Shown piece after piece: positions 54,071-63,830 of a stretch of DNA of 64,000 nt. The stretch is from Papio anubis (taxonomy: Eukaryota; Chordata; Mammalia; Primates; Cercopithecidae), in contig NC_044979.1 of the NCBI RefSeq assembly GCF_008728515.1, positions 168,500,037-168,564,036 of the forward strand, given 5' to 3'. Below the pieces are notes generated by a model, which saw nothing but the letters and a program-made list of their open reading frames with translations, did no database searches and was not told the DNA's origin. Positions within the stretch are counted from its first letter, which is position 1. Each line of letters begins with the position of its first letter. Made by a program: the position numbers and the translations under genes.

Positions 54071-54700
54071 AGCTAATTTTCCATTTTGTATTCTCCAGGG
54101 TTTCAGAATCGTATGTCTTCGTGGAAAACTACATATCCTAAGAGAAACAATACAGCATAGTGCCTGATACATAGTAATCCTGCAAGATATGCTGGCACTA
54201 ATATGATAATAACAAAAATCACATCATTATTCACACCATTAGGAGAGACTATTGTTTCCATTCCCACACATTTCTAACACACATTGATATGCATTTTTTC
54301 AATTAAAAAATGTTTAAAGAAAGGAGGCCAGAGGGGTACAAAAAAGTAAGAGCATGTATTGCTAAAAGCAAAACAGCCCATTGTTTGACCACTCGGCTCT
54401 GCGCTTACCTGCACATATGGTGGTTCCTGGATGCCAGCATGCTAAGCACCATGTGTACCAAATAATCACAGGGGTAGGTTAAAGAGACAGCCTTCCCCCT
54501 AATTTGACCAATTTAGCATTTGGGGAGTAGTCTGTCTGTGCCTATCTTGGGAATTTTTAAACAATGGGTTGAAAGAGAAATTAGGGGAGGCAGACAATAT
54601 TTTGGAATCAACCTAATAAATGTGAACAGCTGCGATGCGATCATCAGCACAATACATGATGGTCCCTTCCTCCAAGAAAATAAATGTGCACCTCCCTGGG
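54071..54700. promoter_or_regulatory. Mostly unique block; weak candidate regulatory element
   Basis: A MIR-like tail may lie at 54,150-54,215. 54,340-54,690 is repeat-free with CCCATTGTTTGACC, CCTAATTTGACCAATTTAGC and GAACAGCTGCGATGCGATCATC. Function inferred. Confidence 0.25.
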
Positions 54701-55087
54701 GGTCTGTCCTCTGCCACCCTCCTCTACTCGCAGTATGCTTTCCGCTCGCACTGATGTGCCCTTGTGCCTCCCTCCAGCCCTTGGCTTGAAGCCCTGGACT
54801 AGATCAACCAGAGAACAGGCATCCCCACCGGGTGCCCCTCCCGCGTCTCCCCTTCAACTCCTCCAAACAGCAACTCTTCCTCGTGGATTCTCCATCACAG
54901 TTGATGAGATGGGGCACCCTCATCCATCCAGCTGCTCAGGCTTAGAAAACTAACAAAATTCTCCACTACTCTGCACCCCCACTTGTCCATATGGAGCCAT
55001 TCAACAGTTTGCCAATTTCACCTCCTAAAAATGTCTTCCATCCCTTCCCTCTTCTCCATGTGTCTGCTACTGCCCAAGGTTGGGGTC
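54701..55087. other. Unassigned DNA, possibly old interspersed repeat
   Basis: 'agctgctcaggcttagaaaac' and following CT-rich lines resemble a medium-reiteration repeat that I cannot name. It is interrupted by the LTR at 55,088. Confidence 0.35.
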
Positions 55088-55482
55088 TGCATTCGTCTGC
55101 TAGGGCTGCCACGACAAAGTAGCACAGACTGGGTGGCTTAAACAGCAGAAGTGTATTGTCTCACAATTCTGGAGGTTGGAAGTCTGAGATGAAGGTGTCA
55201 GCAGGGTTGGTTTCTTCTGAGGCCTCTCTCCTTGGCTTGTGGATGGTCGTCTTCTCCATGTGTCTTCACGTGGTCTCCCCTCTGTGTGTGTCTGTGTCCT
55301 AATCTCTTCCTCTTATAAGGACACTAGTCATATTAAATTAAGGGCCCACCCCAATGACCTCATTTTAATTTAATTACATCTTTAAAGACCTTATGTCCAA
55401 ATACAGTCACATTCTTAGGTACTGGGGGTTAGGACTTAAACATACGAATTTGGGTCAGGGAAACACAGCTCAATCCATAACA
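55088..55482 (-). mobile_element. MLT1-type (MaLR) solo LTR, antisense, with target duplication
   Basis: 395 bp, TGCATTCG to CATAACA, with 'ctcacaattctggaggttgg', 'cttataaggacactagtcatatt' and 'tgggggttaggactt' in reversed order. GGGTC flanks both ends exactly (55,083-55,087 and 55,483-55,487). Confidence 0.92.
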
Positions 55483-55917
55483 GGGTCCTTGTCATCTCTC
55501 ACCTTGACTACCATGACACCTTGTATTTACTAAGCTTTCTACAATGATCAGATCCTGTATTTTCCATATTTTCTACCAAGGACCATGTATGACTTCTATT
55601 ACCAGAAAAATACTCACCAATAAAATATTTTGAAGAAAATGGTGGTGTTCTCCTTGTAACTCAGAGACATCTCCTTGGCTGTGGTCTGTTCTGCTTTAAG
55701 CTTCTCCTTTGTCGTGTTTCTCCATGTTCCATCCCCTGGCCTCAAATCTGGGTTTTCCTCTTCTGTTTCCTTTTCTCAGGCTGGTGAGTCAGCTGGACAG
55801 TCATCTGGGTCTGGAGTTGGGGCCAACTTCTTCGGCGTCACCTTCCAGACAACAGAAACACTGATGAGCACAGGGCATCTGAATGGGGCTTTGAGTCATT
55901 GTTTGTACTTTGTCAGG
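55483..55917. other. Unassigned DNA between two LTRs
   Basis: Probably continues the repeat interrupted at 55,087. An 81-codon plus frame (55,675-55,920) has no domain. Confidence 0.35.
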
Positions 55918-56344
55918 TGATGTGGTTTGGATATTTGCTCCCACCAAACCTCATGCTGCAATTTGATCCTCAGTGTTGGAGGTGGAGCCTGGTGGGAGGT
56001 GTTCAGATAATAGGTCTTGGGGGCAGATCCCTCATTGAATGTCTTGGTACCATCTTCTTGGTAAGGAATGAGTTCTCACTCTCTTGATTCCTATGATAAC
56101 TGATTGTTTTAAAAAAGACCCTGGACCTCTCTCCTTCTCTCTCCTCTTCCTTCCTCTCTCGCTGTGTGATGCCTGCTCTCCTTCACCTTTTGCTGTGATT
56201 GGAAGCTTCCTGAGGCCCTCACCAGAAGCAGATGCTGGCACCACACTTCTTGTACAGCCTGCAGAACCATGAACCAGATAAACCTCTTTCCTTCATAAAT
56301 GACCCAGCCTCAGGTGTTTCTTTACAGCAACACAAACTAAGACA
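55918..56344 (+). mobile_element. MLT1A/MSTD-type MaLR solo LTR, sense, with target duplication
   Basis: 427 bp, TGATGTGG to AAGACA, with 'gtggagcctggtgggaggtg' and 'gataaacctctttccttcataaatgacccagcc'. TCAGG flanks both ends exactly (55,913-55,917 and 56,345-56,349). Confidence 0.95.
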
Positions 56345-56349
56345 TCAGG

Positions 56350-57345
56350 GAAGAGTGAGAACTATTTGGAAATTGAAACATGGATGTATGTTCTTCAATG
56401 CACATAATGGGTTTCATGGAATTTCATCCTAATTCTACAACTTGGAACACTTTTGTCCTTGGAACACTCCCTGTTCTGGGGAGGTAATGGGGACATGGAG
56501 CCCTCTCTGTGTCCATCCATATTTCAGCCCTCCAGGAGGCTTTGCCAGGCAAGTTGTACCTCACTCTGGATGAGCCTCTGGACATCAAGAGACATCAATG
56601 GTGCCAAAGCACCATACTAGATTTCAACAGAGGCAGCCTGCATGACCCTTCAGAGAATGAAGGCCAGATCCTGGTCCCTGACATAGAGAACCCAAAGCAC
56701 TCTCTCATCTCACTGTTCAGAATATGTGGATCACCCCTTTGCAGAGTTCTGGCCCTCAGGAAACTTACACCTACCATCTAAAGTTCTACACTTCTACCCT
56801 GATTCCCACCCTCCATAAAACCAGGGAGATGGAGCCCCAGCTGCACTGTCTCAGTCAGGGTCCCAGCAGGAAATAGCACACTCAAGTTACTTGGAGAGGG
56901 ACTAATTTACAAAGGGACTCATTACCACAATGGAGCCAGCATGTAGAGAAGCCACAAGAGATAGTACAGGGGCCAGGAGCTAACAGAGCCAGAGCTGTCC
57001 CCAAAGAACAATGGGAGGGAGAATATTCCAGAACCTGGAGGTAAGAGTTGTGCAGAAAAGGCTGCCTTGAAAGTAACCATGACCTAGTACTGGGGACATA
57101 GCTAAGCTGCAATAGACATCACAGGGAGGAAGCCAAGGAGACAAATGCCTCAGTCTCCTCCCCATACCAGGTTGACTGAACTGGAGGAATCCAGGAGCAG
57201 AGCGTGGGGTGGAGGCGAAGGAGAGTGAACCCGCCAGAGAGGTGAGGCCAAAGGCACACACCTCTCCATCGTCACTGAGCCTGCTGCACTGTCTCCCCTC
57301 CAACTGGTGGCTGAGTCTTCACTATGGAGGTGCTTCCCAGCATTG
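56350..57345. other. Unassigned DNA
   Basis: 56,350-56,820 looks unique, with short frames on both strands. 56,840-57,140 ('cagtcagggtcccagcagg', 'ctaatttacaaagggactc') resembles a medium-reiteration repeat without a family name I can support. Confidence 0.35.
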
Positions 57346-57790
57346 CCATAACAAACTGCTACCAACTTCATAGTTTAAAACAATGGATATTTATTCTCTC
57401 ATAGCTCTGGAGGTCAGAAGTTCAAAAGCAAGGTGTTGGCCAGAGCGCATTTCCTCTGAAGGCTTTAATGGAGAATCCTTCCTCACTTCTTCCAGACTCT
57501 GGTGGCCTCAGGCATTCCTCAGCCTGCTGCTGCATCACCTCCATCTCTGCCCCTGGCTGGCCTTCTCCTGGCTGCATCTTCTCTTCTTCTGTCTGTCTCA
57601 AATCTCCCTCTGCCTTTCTCTTATAAAGACACTTGTCATTGGATTTAGGGCCTGCCTGGTAATCCAGGATGATATCATCTCAAGATCCTTAACTTAATGA
57701 CATCTGCAAAGACCCTTTGTCCAAACAAGGGCACATTGACAAGTTCCAGGGATATTCACATATTTTTTTAGGGGGGTGCACCATTCAACC
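57346..57790 (-). mobile_element. MaLR/MLT-like LTR, antisense
   Basis: 'gccataacaaactgctacc', 'tattctctcatagctctggaggtcag', 'cttataaagacacttgtcattgg' and 'gatccttaacttaatgacatctgc' match a reversed LTR-like repeat. Edges not resolved. Confidence 0.6.
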
Positions 57791-58024
57791 CAGGACAAGG
57801 GGCAAGCCTCTTAATCCTTGGAAAATAGTCCTGGAAGGAAGCCCCATACTATCAGAAGACCTACTGGCTCCTGCTCAAATCCAGGCCCTGGACCTCCAAG
57901 GGCTCTGCACCGCCCCCACCCCACCCACCCCCTCACAAGGAGACTCAGGTGGCAGGTCCTGCCTGACTCATTGTCAGTATAAGGGGCCTAGGGCAGTTTA
58001 TGGGCCATGCCAGCCCCTAGGGGA
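57791..58024. other. Unassigned DNA
   Basis: C-rich CCCCCACCCCACCC run near 57,912-57,931. Nothing else recognised. Confidence 0.35.
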
Positions 58025-58203
58025 AGATCTGTCCAGTGCTGAAAGTAGGGTGTTAAAGTCTCTAGCAATTATTGTACTGGGGTCCAACTGTCTCTCTATC
58101 TCTAATAATATTTACTTTATATCCCTGGTTGCTCCAGTGTTGGGCGCATATATATTTGCAATTGTTATATCCTCTTGCTGAATCCACCCCTTTACATTAT
58201 GCT
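58025..58203 (-). mobile_element. L1 ORF2 fragment (endonuclease/RT side), antisense
   Basis: 'cagtgctgaaagtagggtgttaaagtctc', 'ctaataatatttactttatatccctgg' and 'gttatatcctcttgctgaatccacc' are reversed L1 ORF2. Only about 180 bp remains. Confidence 0.85.
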
Positions 58204-58499
58204 ACCTGCCAACCCATGCCACCCACTTCACATCAGCTTTCTGCTAGGAGCTCTGCCTGCGCTGTCCCTCGCTGAGACATGTTAACCTCAGCTGCCAGCC
58301 CTAGGCCCAAGACCCAGTAACTATGCTGGAGGTGATGATGACCTCCCAGATCTTTTCCAGAAACATCCCCCACCACTTCAGGGCATTCACAGCTAAAGGT
58401 ATACCTGGTCAGAACAGCTAAAGGTATACTTTCAAAGTGAATCAAGCATCCCGTAGCAGTAGGAAAATGTAGTTCCTAGCATTTAAGGTAGTGATTCCT
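58204..58499. other. Unassigned DNA with a short direct repeat
   Basis: ACAGCTAAAGGTATAC occurs twice about 24 bp apart (58,390-58,432). Confidence 0.4.
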
Positions 58500-58990
58500 A
58501 GGCATGACAGAGATTGCTGGGTTTTTACCCCAATATTCATTCTCCTCTATTTTTACCATTCTATTCCCTATTGGGCTCCAATGGGTGGTACCTGGCCATC
58601 CATCTAAAGACTACACTTCCCAGCCTTACTTGGCTTTAGGTGTCGCCGTGTGACTAAGTGCTGGCCAATGGGATGTGAGTGGAAGTGATGAACGCAGCCT
58701 CTGGGTCCTACCTTAAGAGAAGGTGGTGTGCCCTCTACTTCCCCCTCTTCCCAGTGTTGACTGGAATGCATACATGATGGTGGGAGCCACAGCAGCCATC
58801 AGCACAAGAGAGGAAAAGCAACACAGGAAGGATGCCAATGCAACAAGATAAAAAAGACACTGTGGAACCACTGTCTCAGCTGAGGGATGCTCCATACAGG
58901 CTGTTACATGACAGAGAAATGTTGGCTCAGCTGTTATGCTGAGATGAGGGTTTGTGGCTAAGTGATCTATCAATAAAAATACTTCCAGTG
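58500..58990. mobile_element. Medium-reiteration repeat, family unassigned
   Basis: 'ctacacttcccagccttacttggc', 'gtgtcgccgtgtgactaag', 'tgctggccaatgggatgtgag' and 'gaagtgatg' are a well-known interspersed-repeat series that I cannot assign to a family by eye. Confidence 0.5.
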
Positions 58991-59737
58991 GAGGCTGCTA
59001 AGGGAGTTGGCAGGGATAGGGGGAAACTAAGCCAGAGAGGAAGCCAAGAAAGACTGAAATCTCAGGCAAAAGTCCTGCTAAAGAGGCTGAGCTTCTGCCT
59101 GAACCCACAAGGGATCTCTAGAGTAAAAATTATGCCTTGGCCCAGAGCTACGAAACCTTGCACCGTCATTGCATTCAGTTCTCTCCATAGTCAGCAAAGC
59201 ATCCCCAGGAGTCCACGTACAGCCCTGTGAAGATGAGTTGAAAATGTTGGCCATTGAGAGAGAAAGCACACCGAAGCTTAAAGACATGCAAGGAATGGAT
59301 AAAAAGGGACTGGAGCAGATCTGTCTGGACAGATGTCTTTGTTATGCTCAAAAGCATAAAACAAAAAGAAAGGGTGAAGGGGCAACCAGGACCTACAACA
59401 TCTGCTACGTAAGTTGGTCTAGGGTGAATCCTGATCACCACCCCCACTTCCTGCCTGGCATCACGAGTGACCAGAACATGCTCACTCACCCTTCCCTCAC
59501 AGCATCCTCTAAAGTGAGGGATAGCCTCCTAATACTGCCATAGTGTGTGAACCTGGAGTTTTGTTATCATTCTGCCCAGAGTAGCAGTCAGGATTCAAAC
59601 TCAGTTGATAGAACAAAGATGTCTGCAGCAGAGAGATACCCCCCCAGACATGCAAAAGTCCCCACTCAGAGTTCAAAAGTCTGTTACCTTTGGTTAGTAT
59701 TTGGTTTCAGTGCATTAAAAAAACCAACATGATGGCT
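58991..59737. other. Unassigned DNA, mostly unique
   Basis: Frames of 92-124 codons at 58,952-59,543 on both strands have no domain. Confidence 0.4.
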
Positions 59738-60160
59738 TTAACAAAGCAGAATGGTTTGTTCTCTCATCTAAGAGACCAAAGATTTGGTCCCCAGCAAGTC
59801 TGGCACCCATAGTATCAGGGACCGAGACTCCTTCTCTTTTCATGCTCTTTTATATGTGGCCCCACAGCCAACTTATGATCCTCAACGGCTCTTCCAGCCT
59901 CCACCATCACGGAGGTTGGGGTTCCGCCTAGCTGGGAGATGAGAATGGAATGAGAAGAACATGCTCTCTCTCTGAAAGGATACCTCTGGAAGTTGCCCAT
60001 GCCACTTCTGTTTACTTCCTACTGGCCAGAACTTGGTCACAAAGGAGGCTGGGAAATGTAAGGAGGCTGGGATATGTAGTTTTTATTCCAGGTGGCCACA
60101 TGCCCAACCAAAAAGTGCATTTCCACACAGAAAGTGGAACAGATTTGGAGGAATGATCAG
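59738..60160 (+). mobile_element. Medium-reiteration repeat, copy A
   Basis: 'caaagcagaatgg' and 'tctctcatctaagagacc' open it; 'ctagctgggagatgagaatggaatgag' (59,930) and 'aggaggctgggatatgtagtttttattcc' (60,061) follow. Parts of it recur at 60,953-61,130 in scrambled order. Family and strand not decided. Confidence 0.55.
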
Positions 60161-60317
60161 CGATGTTTGCCACGCTGCAATATGACTAGGGAACCCTTGT
60201 GTTAATCACATGCACTCTAACCGCCTCTCAGGGCTGGGGAGGGAATCAAATAAATTGTAATAATTATGATCACAATTACTTTGAGCACAAAGTTTGACAG
60301 CAGAGATGCTGCAGGAC

Positions 60318-60378
60318 CTCAGCACCTATGACAGTTCATGGCACAGGAAAGGGGTCAATAAATATCAGTTGAATTATT
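60318..60378 (+). mobile_element. L2 LINE tail, sense
   Basis: 'cctcagcacctatgacagttcatggcac' and 'gggtcaataaatatcagttgaat' match the L2 end. Confidence 0.6.
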
Positions 60379-60679
60379 TACTTAAAACATAAATATTCCT
60401 CAGCAGATATAATGCATTGATGCACCTGGGCTGCTCTACACAACTCCTTGGAAAAGTCACTGTTAAATCTTTGGAAGGATTGGAAATGGTCCCAGATGTT
60501 GAAATCATCTGTAATTCGTAGCATTGATGTTTTGAGGAAGGAAGTGACACTTTATTATTCTCCCATGTAGTGCCACAGTGGTCAGTCTCATCACCTATTC
60601 TGACATCCAAATTAGAAATCATCTTTTCCCTGGACTTAGGAAAATAAAAGTTGAGCATTTAAATCAGCCGTCAGTCAGG
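60379..60679. other. Unique non-coding DNA
   Basis: Nothing recognised. Confidence 0.4.
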
Positions 60680-60950
60680 CAGTCTCTCTTATACATTGCA
60701 ACATAAATGGGGACAACAACAGTTAAGTGACAATTTGGTAACATCTACCAAAATTACAATGCACAGATTATGTGGCCCCGTAATGCTAATTCCAGGGATT
60801 TATCCTTATGATATATGACATATCTACACATGTACAAATGAAAATTTGCCAGGTATTTCATGGGAGCATTGTTTGTAATACTGCAAAGCTGGAAATATTC
60901 TAAATGTCTTTTGACAGGCCACTAGCTGTCAATAATAAACCTATAACATG
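60680..60950 (+). mobile_element. Old L1 3' part, sense, left of fold-back
   Basis: 'cccgtaatgctaattccaggga', 'gagcattgtttgtaatactgcaaagctggaaatattctaaatgtc' match the L1 ORF2 end/3' UTR junction of old L1s. Confidence 0.65.
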
Positions 60951-61176
60951 TTGGGACTCCAGCTAGCTGGGAGACGAGAATGGAATGAGAGGGAACCACT
61001 CTCTCTCTCGAAGGATGCCAAGAATGAAGAGAGGAGGAGCCTGAGTCCCTGACACTAAGGGTGCCAGACCTGCTGGGAGCAAATGCTCTGGTCTCTTAGA
61101 TGAGAGAACACACGCTTCTGCTTTGTTAAACATATGTTTATTATTGACAGCAAGTGGCCTGTCGGAAGACACTATG
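60898..61176. repeat. Fold-back: inverted L1 arms around scrambled pieces of copy A
   Basis: 60,898-60,948 and 61,126-61,176 are inverted copies (shared core TTTATTATTGACAGC and GTGGCCTGTC). Between them, 60,953-61,018 matches 59,920-59,985 in direct orientation, and 61,019-61,130 matches 59,738-59,845 inverted. Confidence 0.85.
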
Positions 61177-61830
61177 ACATACCCATATTACAAAAGGATG
61201 AAAATATTTTTTTTTTTTTTTTTTTTTTTTTTTGAGACGGAGTCTCGCTCTGTCGCCCAGGCTGGAGTGCAGTGGCGCGATATCGGCTCACTGCAAGCTC
61301 CGCCTCCCGGGTTCACGCCATTCTCCTGCCTCAGCCTCCCGAGTAGCTGGGACTACAGGCGCCCACAACCGCGCCCGGCTAATTTTTTGTATTTTTAGTA
61401 GAGACGGGGTTTCACCGTGGTCTCGATCTCCTGACCTTGTGATCCGCCCGCCTCGGCCTCCCAAAGTGCTGGGATTACAGGCGTGAGCCACCGCGCCCGG
61501 CCGGATGAAAATATTTTTAAGGAAGAAGCTTTTAACAGGCAGCTAAAAACTCATCTCCAAGATACTAACTGGATAAAAGCAAGATGGAAAACAGTGTGCA
61601 CAGTATGTTACCATTTGTGTAAAATATACATTTTTTACAATATAAAATGGTAACATTTGTATACACATACACTCCATGTGTATCCTTCCAGATACACAAA
61701 AGAGTAACTGGAAGGATAGACAAAAGAGAACTGGGTGGCTGGAGGAACAAGTGTAGTAAACAAACTTTGCATTATATGGTTTTGAATTTTGAACTATGTA
61801 AATAGATCACGTATTCAAAAATAATCAAAC
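61177..61830 (+). mobile_element. Old L1 3' UTR, sense, split by AluYd
   Basis: The L1 resumes ('cattattacaaaaggatgaaaat'-like at 61,185) and, after the Alu, runs through 'cagtatgttaccatttgtgtaaaa' to 'ttttgaactatgtaaatagatc'. A short internal inverted repeat (TACACATAC / GTGTATCC) lies near 61,660-61,690. Confidence 0.7.
61212..61502 (-). mobile_element. AluYd, antisense, near-pristine, with 16-bp target duplication
   Basis: A T-tail to 61,233, then a body almost identical to AluY. The left arm lacks 12 nt: sense strand reads 'gagaccacggtgaaacc' where AluY has 'gaccatcctggctaacacgg'. This is the AluYd diagnostic deletion. GGATGAAAATATTTTT flanks it exactly (61,196-61,211 and 61,503-61,518). 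Confidence 0.95.
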
Positions 61831-62240
61831 ATGAAAGACTAGCTCATTAGCTTCATCTAGTGGTCTTATATATATTCTTTAAAATATGTCTGTCTGGATC
61901 CCTCTGACTGATTGCCCTACAAATGGGAGAGAAGAAATACTATTGTTTTTGCAATTACAGTAGGAAAAAGTGGACCCATCTGTACATTTCAGGCAGTGCC
62001 TAAAAGTACCAGATTCTGGGGTCAGCTTAGAGAAGTTTATTCAGCGTAGGAAGCACCTTGATCTCCCATCATCCTGGCACAGAGTGTCCTAGCTTCTCTG
62101 TGACTGAGGCAAGAAAAAAAAAAAAAAAAAACCACCATAAAGAGCTAGGTAGCTTTTTTTGAGGTTGGGGGTGGGGCGGGGGGCGGGCCCTCATTTTGAT
62201 TGGGCAAATAATTTTTCCTGCACCTGTGACCAGGAAATAA
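61831..62240. other. Unique DNA with A18 run and G-rich motif
   Basis: An A-run at 62,114-62,131 and a G-quadruplex-type run at 62,167-62,187 (four G-runs of 5, 4, 6 and 3 with 1-nt loops, also GC-box-like GGGGCGGGG). Nothing else recognised. Confidence 0.5.
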
Positions 62241-62535
62241 TTTTTTTTTTTTTGGAGACAGTCTCACTCTGTCACCCAGGCTAGAGTGCAGTGGCATGAC
62301 CTCGGTTCGCTGCAACCTCTGCCTCTTGGGTTCAAGCGATTCTCCTGCTTCAGCCTTCTGACTAACTGAGATTATAGGCTCCTGCCAACACGCCCGGCTA
62401 ATTTTTGTATTTTTAGTAGAGATAGGCTTTCAACATGTTGGCCAGGCTGGTCTCGAACTCCTGACCTCAGGTGATTTGCCTGCCTCAGCCTCCCAAAGTG
62501 CTAGGATTACAGGCAGCAGCCACCACACTCTGCCC
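62241..62535 (-). mobile_element. AluS, antisense
   Basis: T13 tail, two reversed arms with 'gttggccaggctggtctcgaactcctgacctcagg' (AluS), ending 'cactctgccc'. Confidence 0.93.
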
Positions 62536-62639
62536 CATGGAAAGACTGTATTCTAAATATGGGCTGCAGGTATGCATGTGTGTGTTTGTAGGTTTAGAAA
62601 GAGAGCATTCTCTGTTCAGTTGAGAGAGTGAGGTACAGA

Positions 62640-62895
62640 AACAACAGTGGACAGAGTATGCTACCATTTGTGTGGGGGGGAAAAAAGAAAGATATTTAAA
62701 TATAGTTTGTACTTGCAAAGAATATTTATAGAATACACAAGAAACTGTAACAGTAGTTGCCTCTGGGGGTCTGGGGAAAGGAGATCAGTTGTACCAGGGA
62801 GACTTGCTTTTAATCAAATACCCTGTGTACTATTAGTTTTACTTCAGGTAAGTGCTACACAGTACCTATTCAAAACATGGTTTAAAGAGGAGGGA
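62640..62895 (+). mobile_element. Second L1 3' UTR, sense
   Basis: 'agagtatgctaccatttgtgtggggg', 'atacacaagaaactgtaacagtagttgcctctggggg' and 'acctattcaaaacatgg' match the same L1 3' region seen at 61,590-61,830. Confidence 0.78.
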
Positions 62896-62912
62896 ATTTC
62901 AGTTTATATGAT

Positions 62913-62960
62913 TTCCTTCCTTCCTTCCTTCCTTCCTTCCTTCCTTCCTTCCTTCCTTCC
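62913..62960. repeat. (TTCC)12 microsatellite (GGAA on minus strand)
   Basis: Twelve uninterrupted TTCC units next to the end of the L1 3' UTR. Confidence 0.97.
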
Positions 62961-63599
62961 ACTCTCGCTCCATCCCTCAACCCCCCTTTCTTTTTTATTT
63001 CTTTCTTAGTGCAAACTGTAAACACTGCCTAAACAGAATGACCTCTTTGCTTAGACAAATGCCTTCGATTCAACCTAGAAGCAGATGATCTGTTGTTGTT
63101 ATTGTTGGAAGTGGGGAAAGAAAAAATAAATCAACGTCTAAAACTCCCACATTTTGCAAAGTCACAGAACCCAAGTTCTGCCTGGTCACAACTGCAGTCA
63201 AGGAATGTCTTGCTCCCATCTTAAAGTCATTCTTCCTGGAGCCAACTAAGCCACTTAAAGACCAGTGGACTCAGCTTTCCACACACGTCTGCCTCTTCTT
63301 CAGGCAAAGTAGGAACCAGTTCTTCCCTCTGTATATGCAGGAAAAGACTCTGCAAAGGAGAGCGAGCTCTGGGTGCAGAGCCCCAAAGGGCCCAGGAGGA
63401 GAGCATGCCTTCCGTGTCTTGTCAGGAGGGGCCCTGACCCCAGGGTCTTCCCAGCACAACCATCCACACAGTGGAAACAGATTTCAGGGGTTCCAGCTCT
63501 GGCCAGTTTTTCGGGGCTGAACAAGCCCTGGGCAAAGGAGAGGAAGGTCCGAAGGGGATTGAACACTGCAGCCCTACACAGTTAAAGGGGATTGGGTGG
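62961..63599. other. Unique non-coding DNA
   Basis: Frames of 60-133 codons at 63,271-63,823 on both strands have no domain. Nothing else recognised. Confidence 0.45.
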
Positions 63600-63830
63600 A
63601 TCTTGTTTTTATATGGAAAGACATCTAAGAGGTGCTGAGAAATAAAATTAAGCAGGTTACAAAGTTTGTATACAACCAGGCTAGAAGGGCATTCATCAAA
63701 ATCTTGACAGTGGTTTGCTGGGAGGGGCAGAGGTGTTGGAATGGTAATGGTGACGTTCGCTTTCTGTATCATTTCAGTTTTGGTTTGTTTGTTTACAATG
63801 CACATGCATCTTTTTAACAGCATGCTTATT
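63600..63830 (+). mobile_element. Old L1M 3' UTR, sense
   Basis: 'aagcaggttacaaagtttgtata', 'cattcatcaaaatcttgacagtggtttgctggg' and 'tacaatgcacatgcatcttttt' match the 3' end of old L1s. Confidence 0.6.

Noticed and set aside
57717..58181. 154-codon plus frame as a gene
   Set aside because: It runs through an LTR-like end and into an antisense L1 fragment, with no domain.
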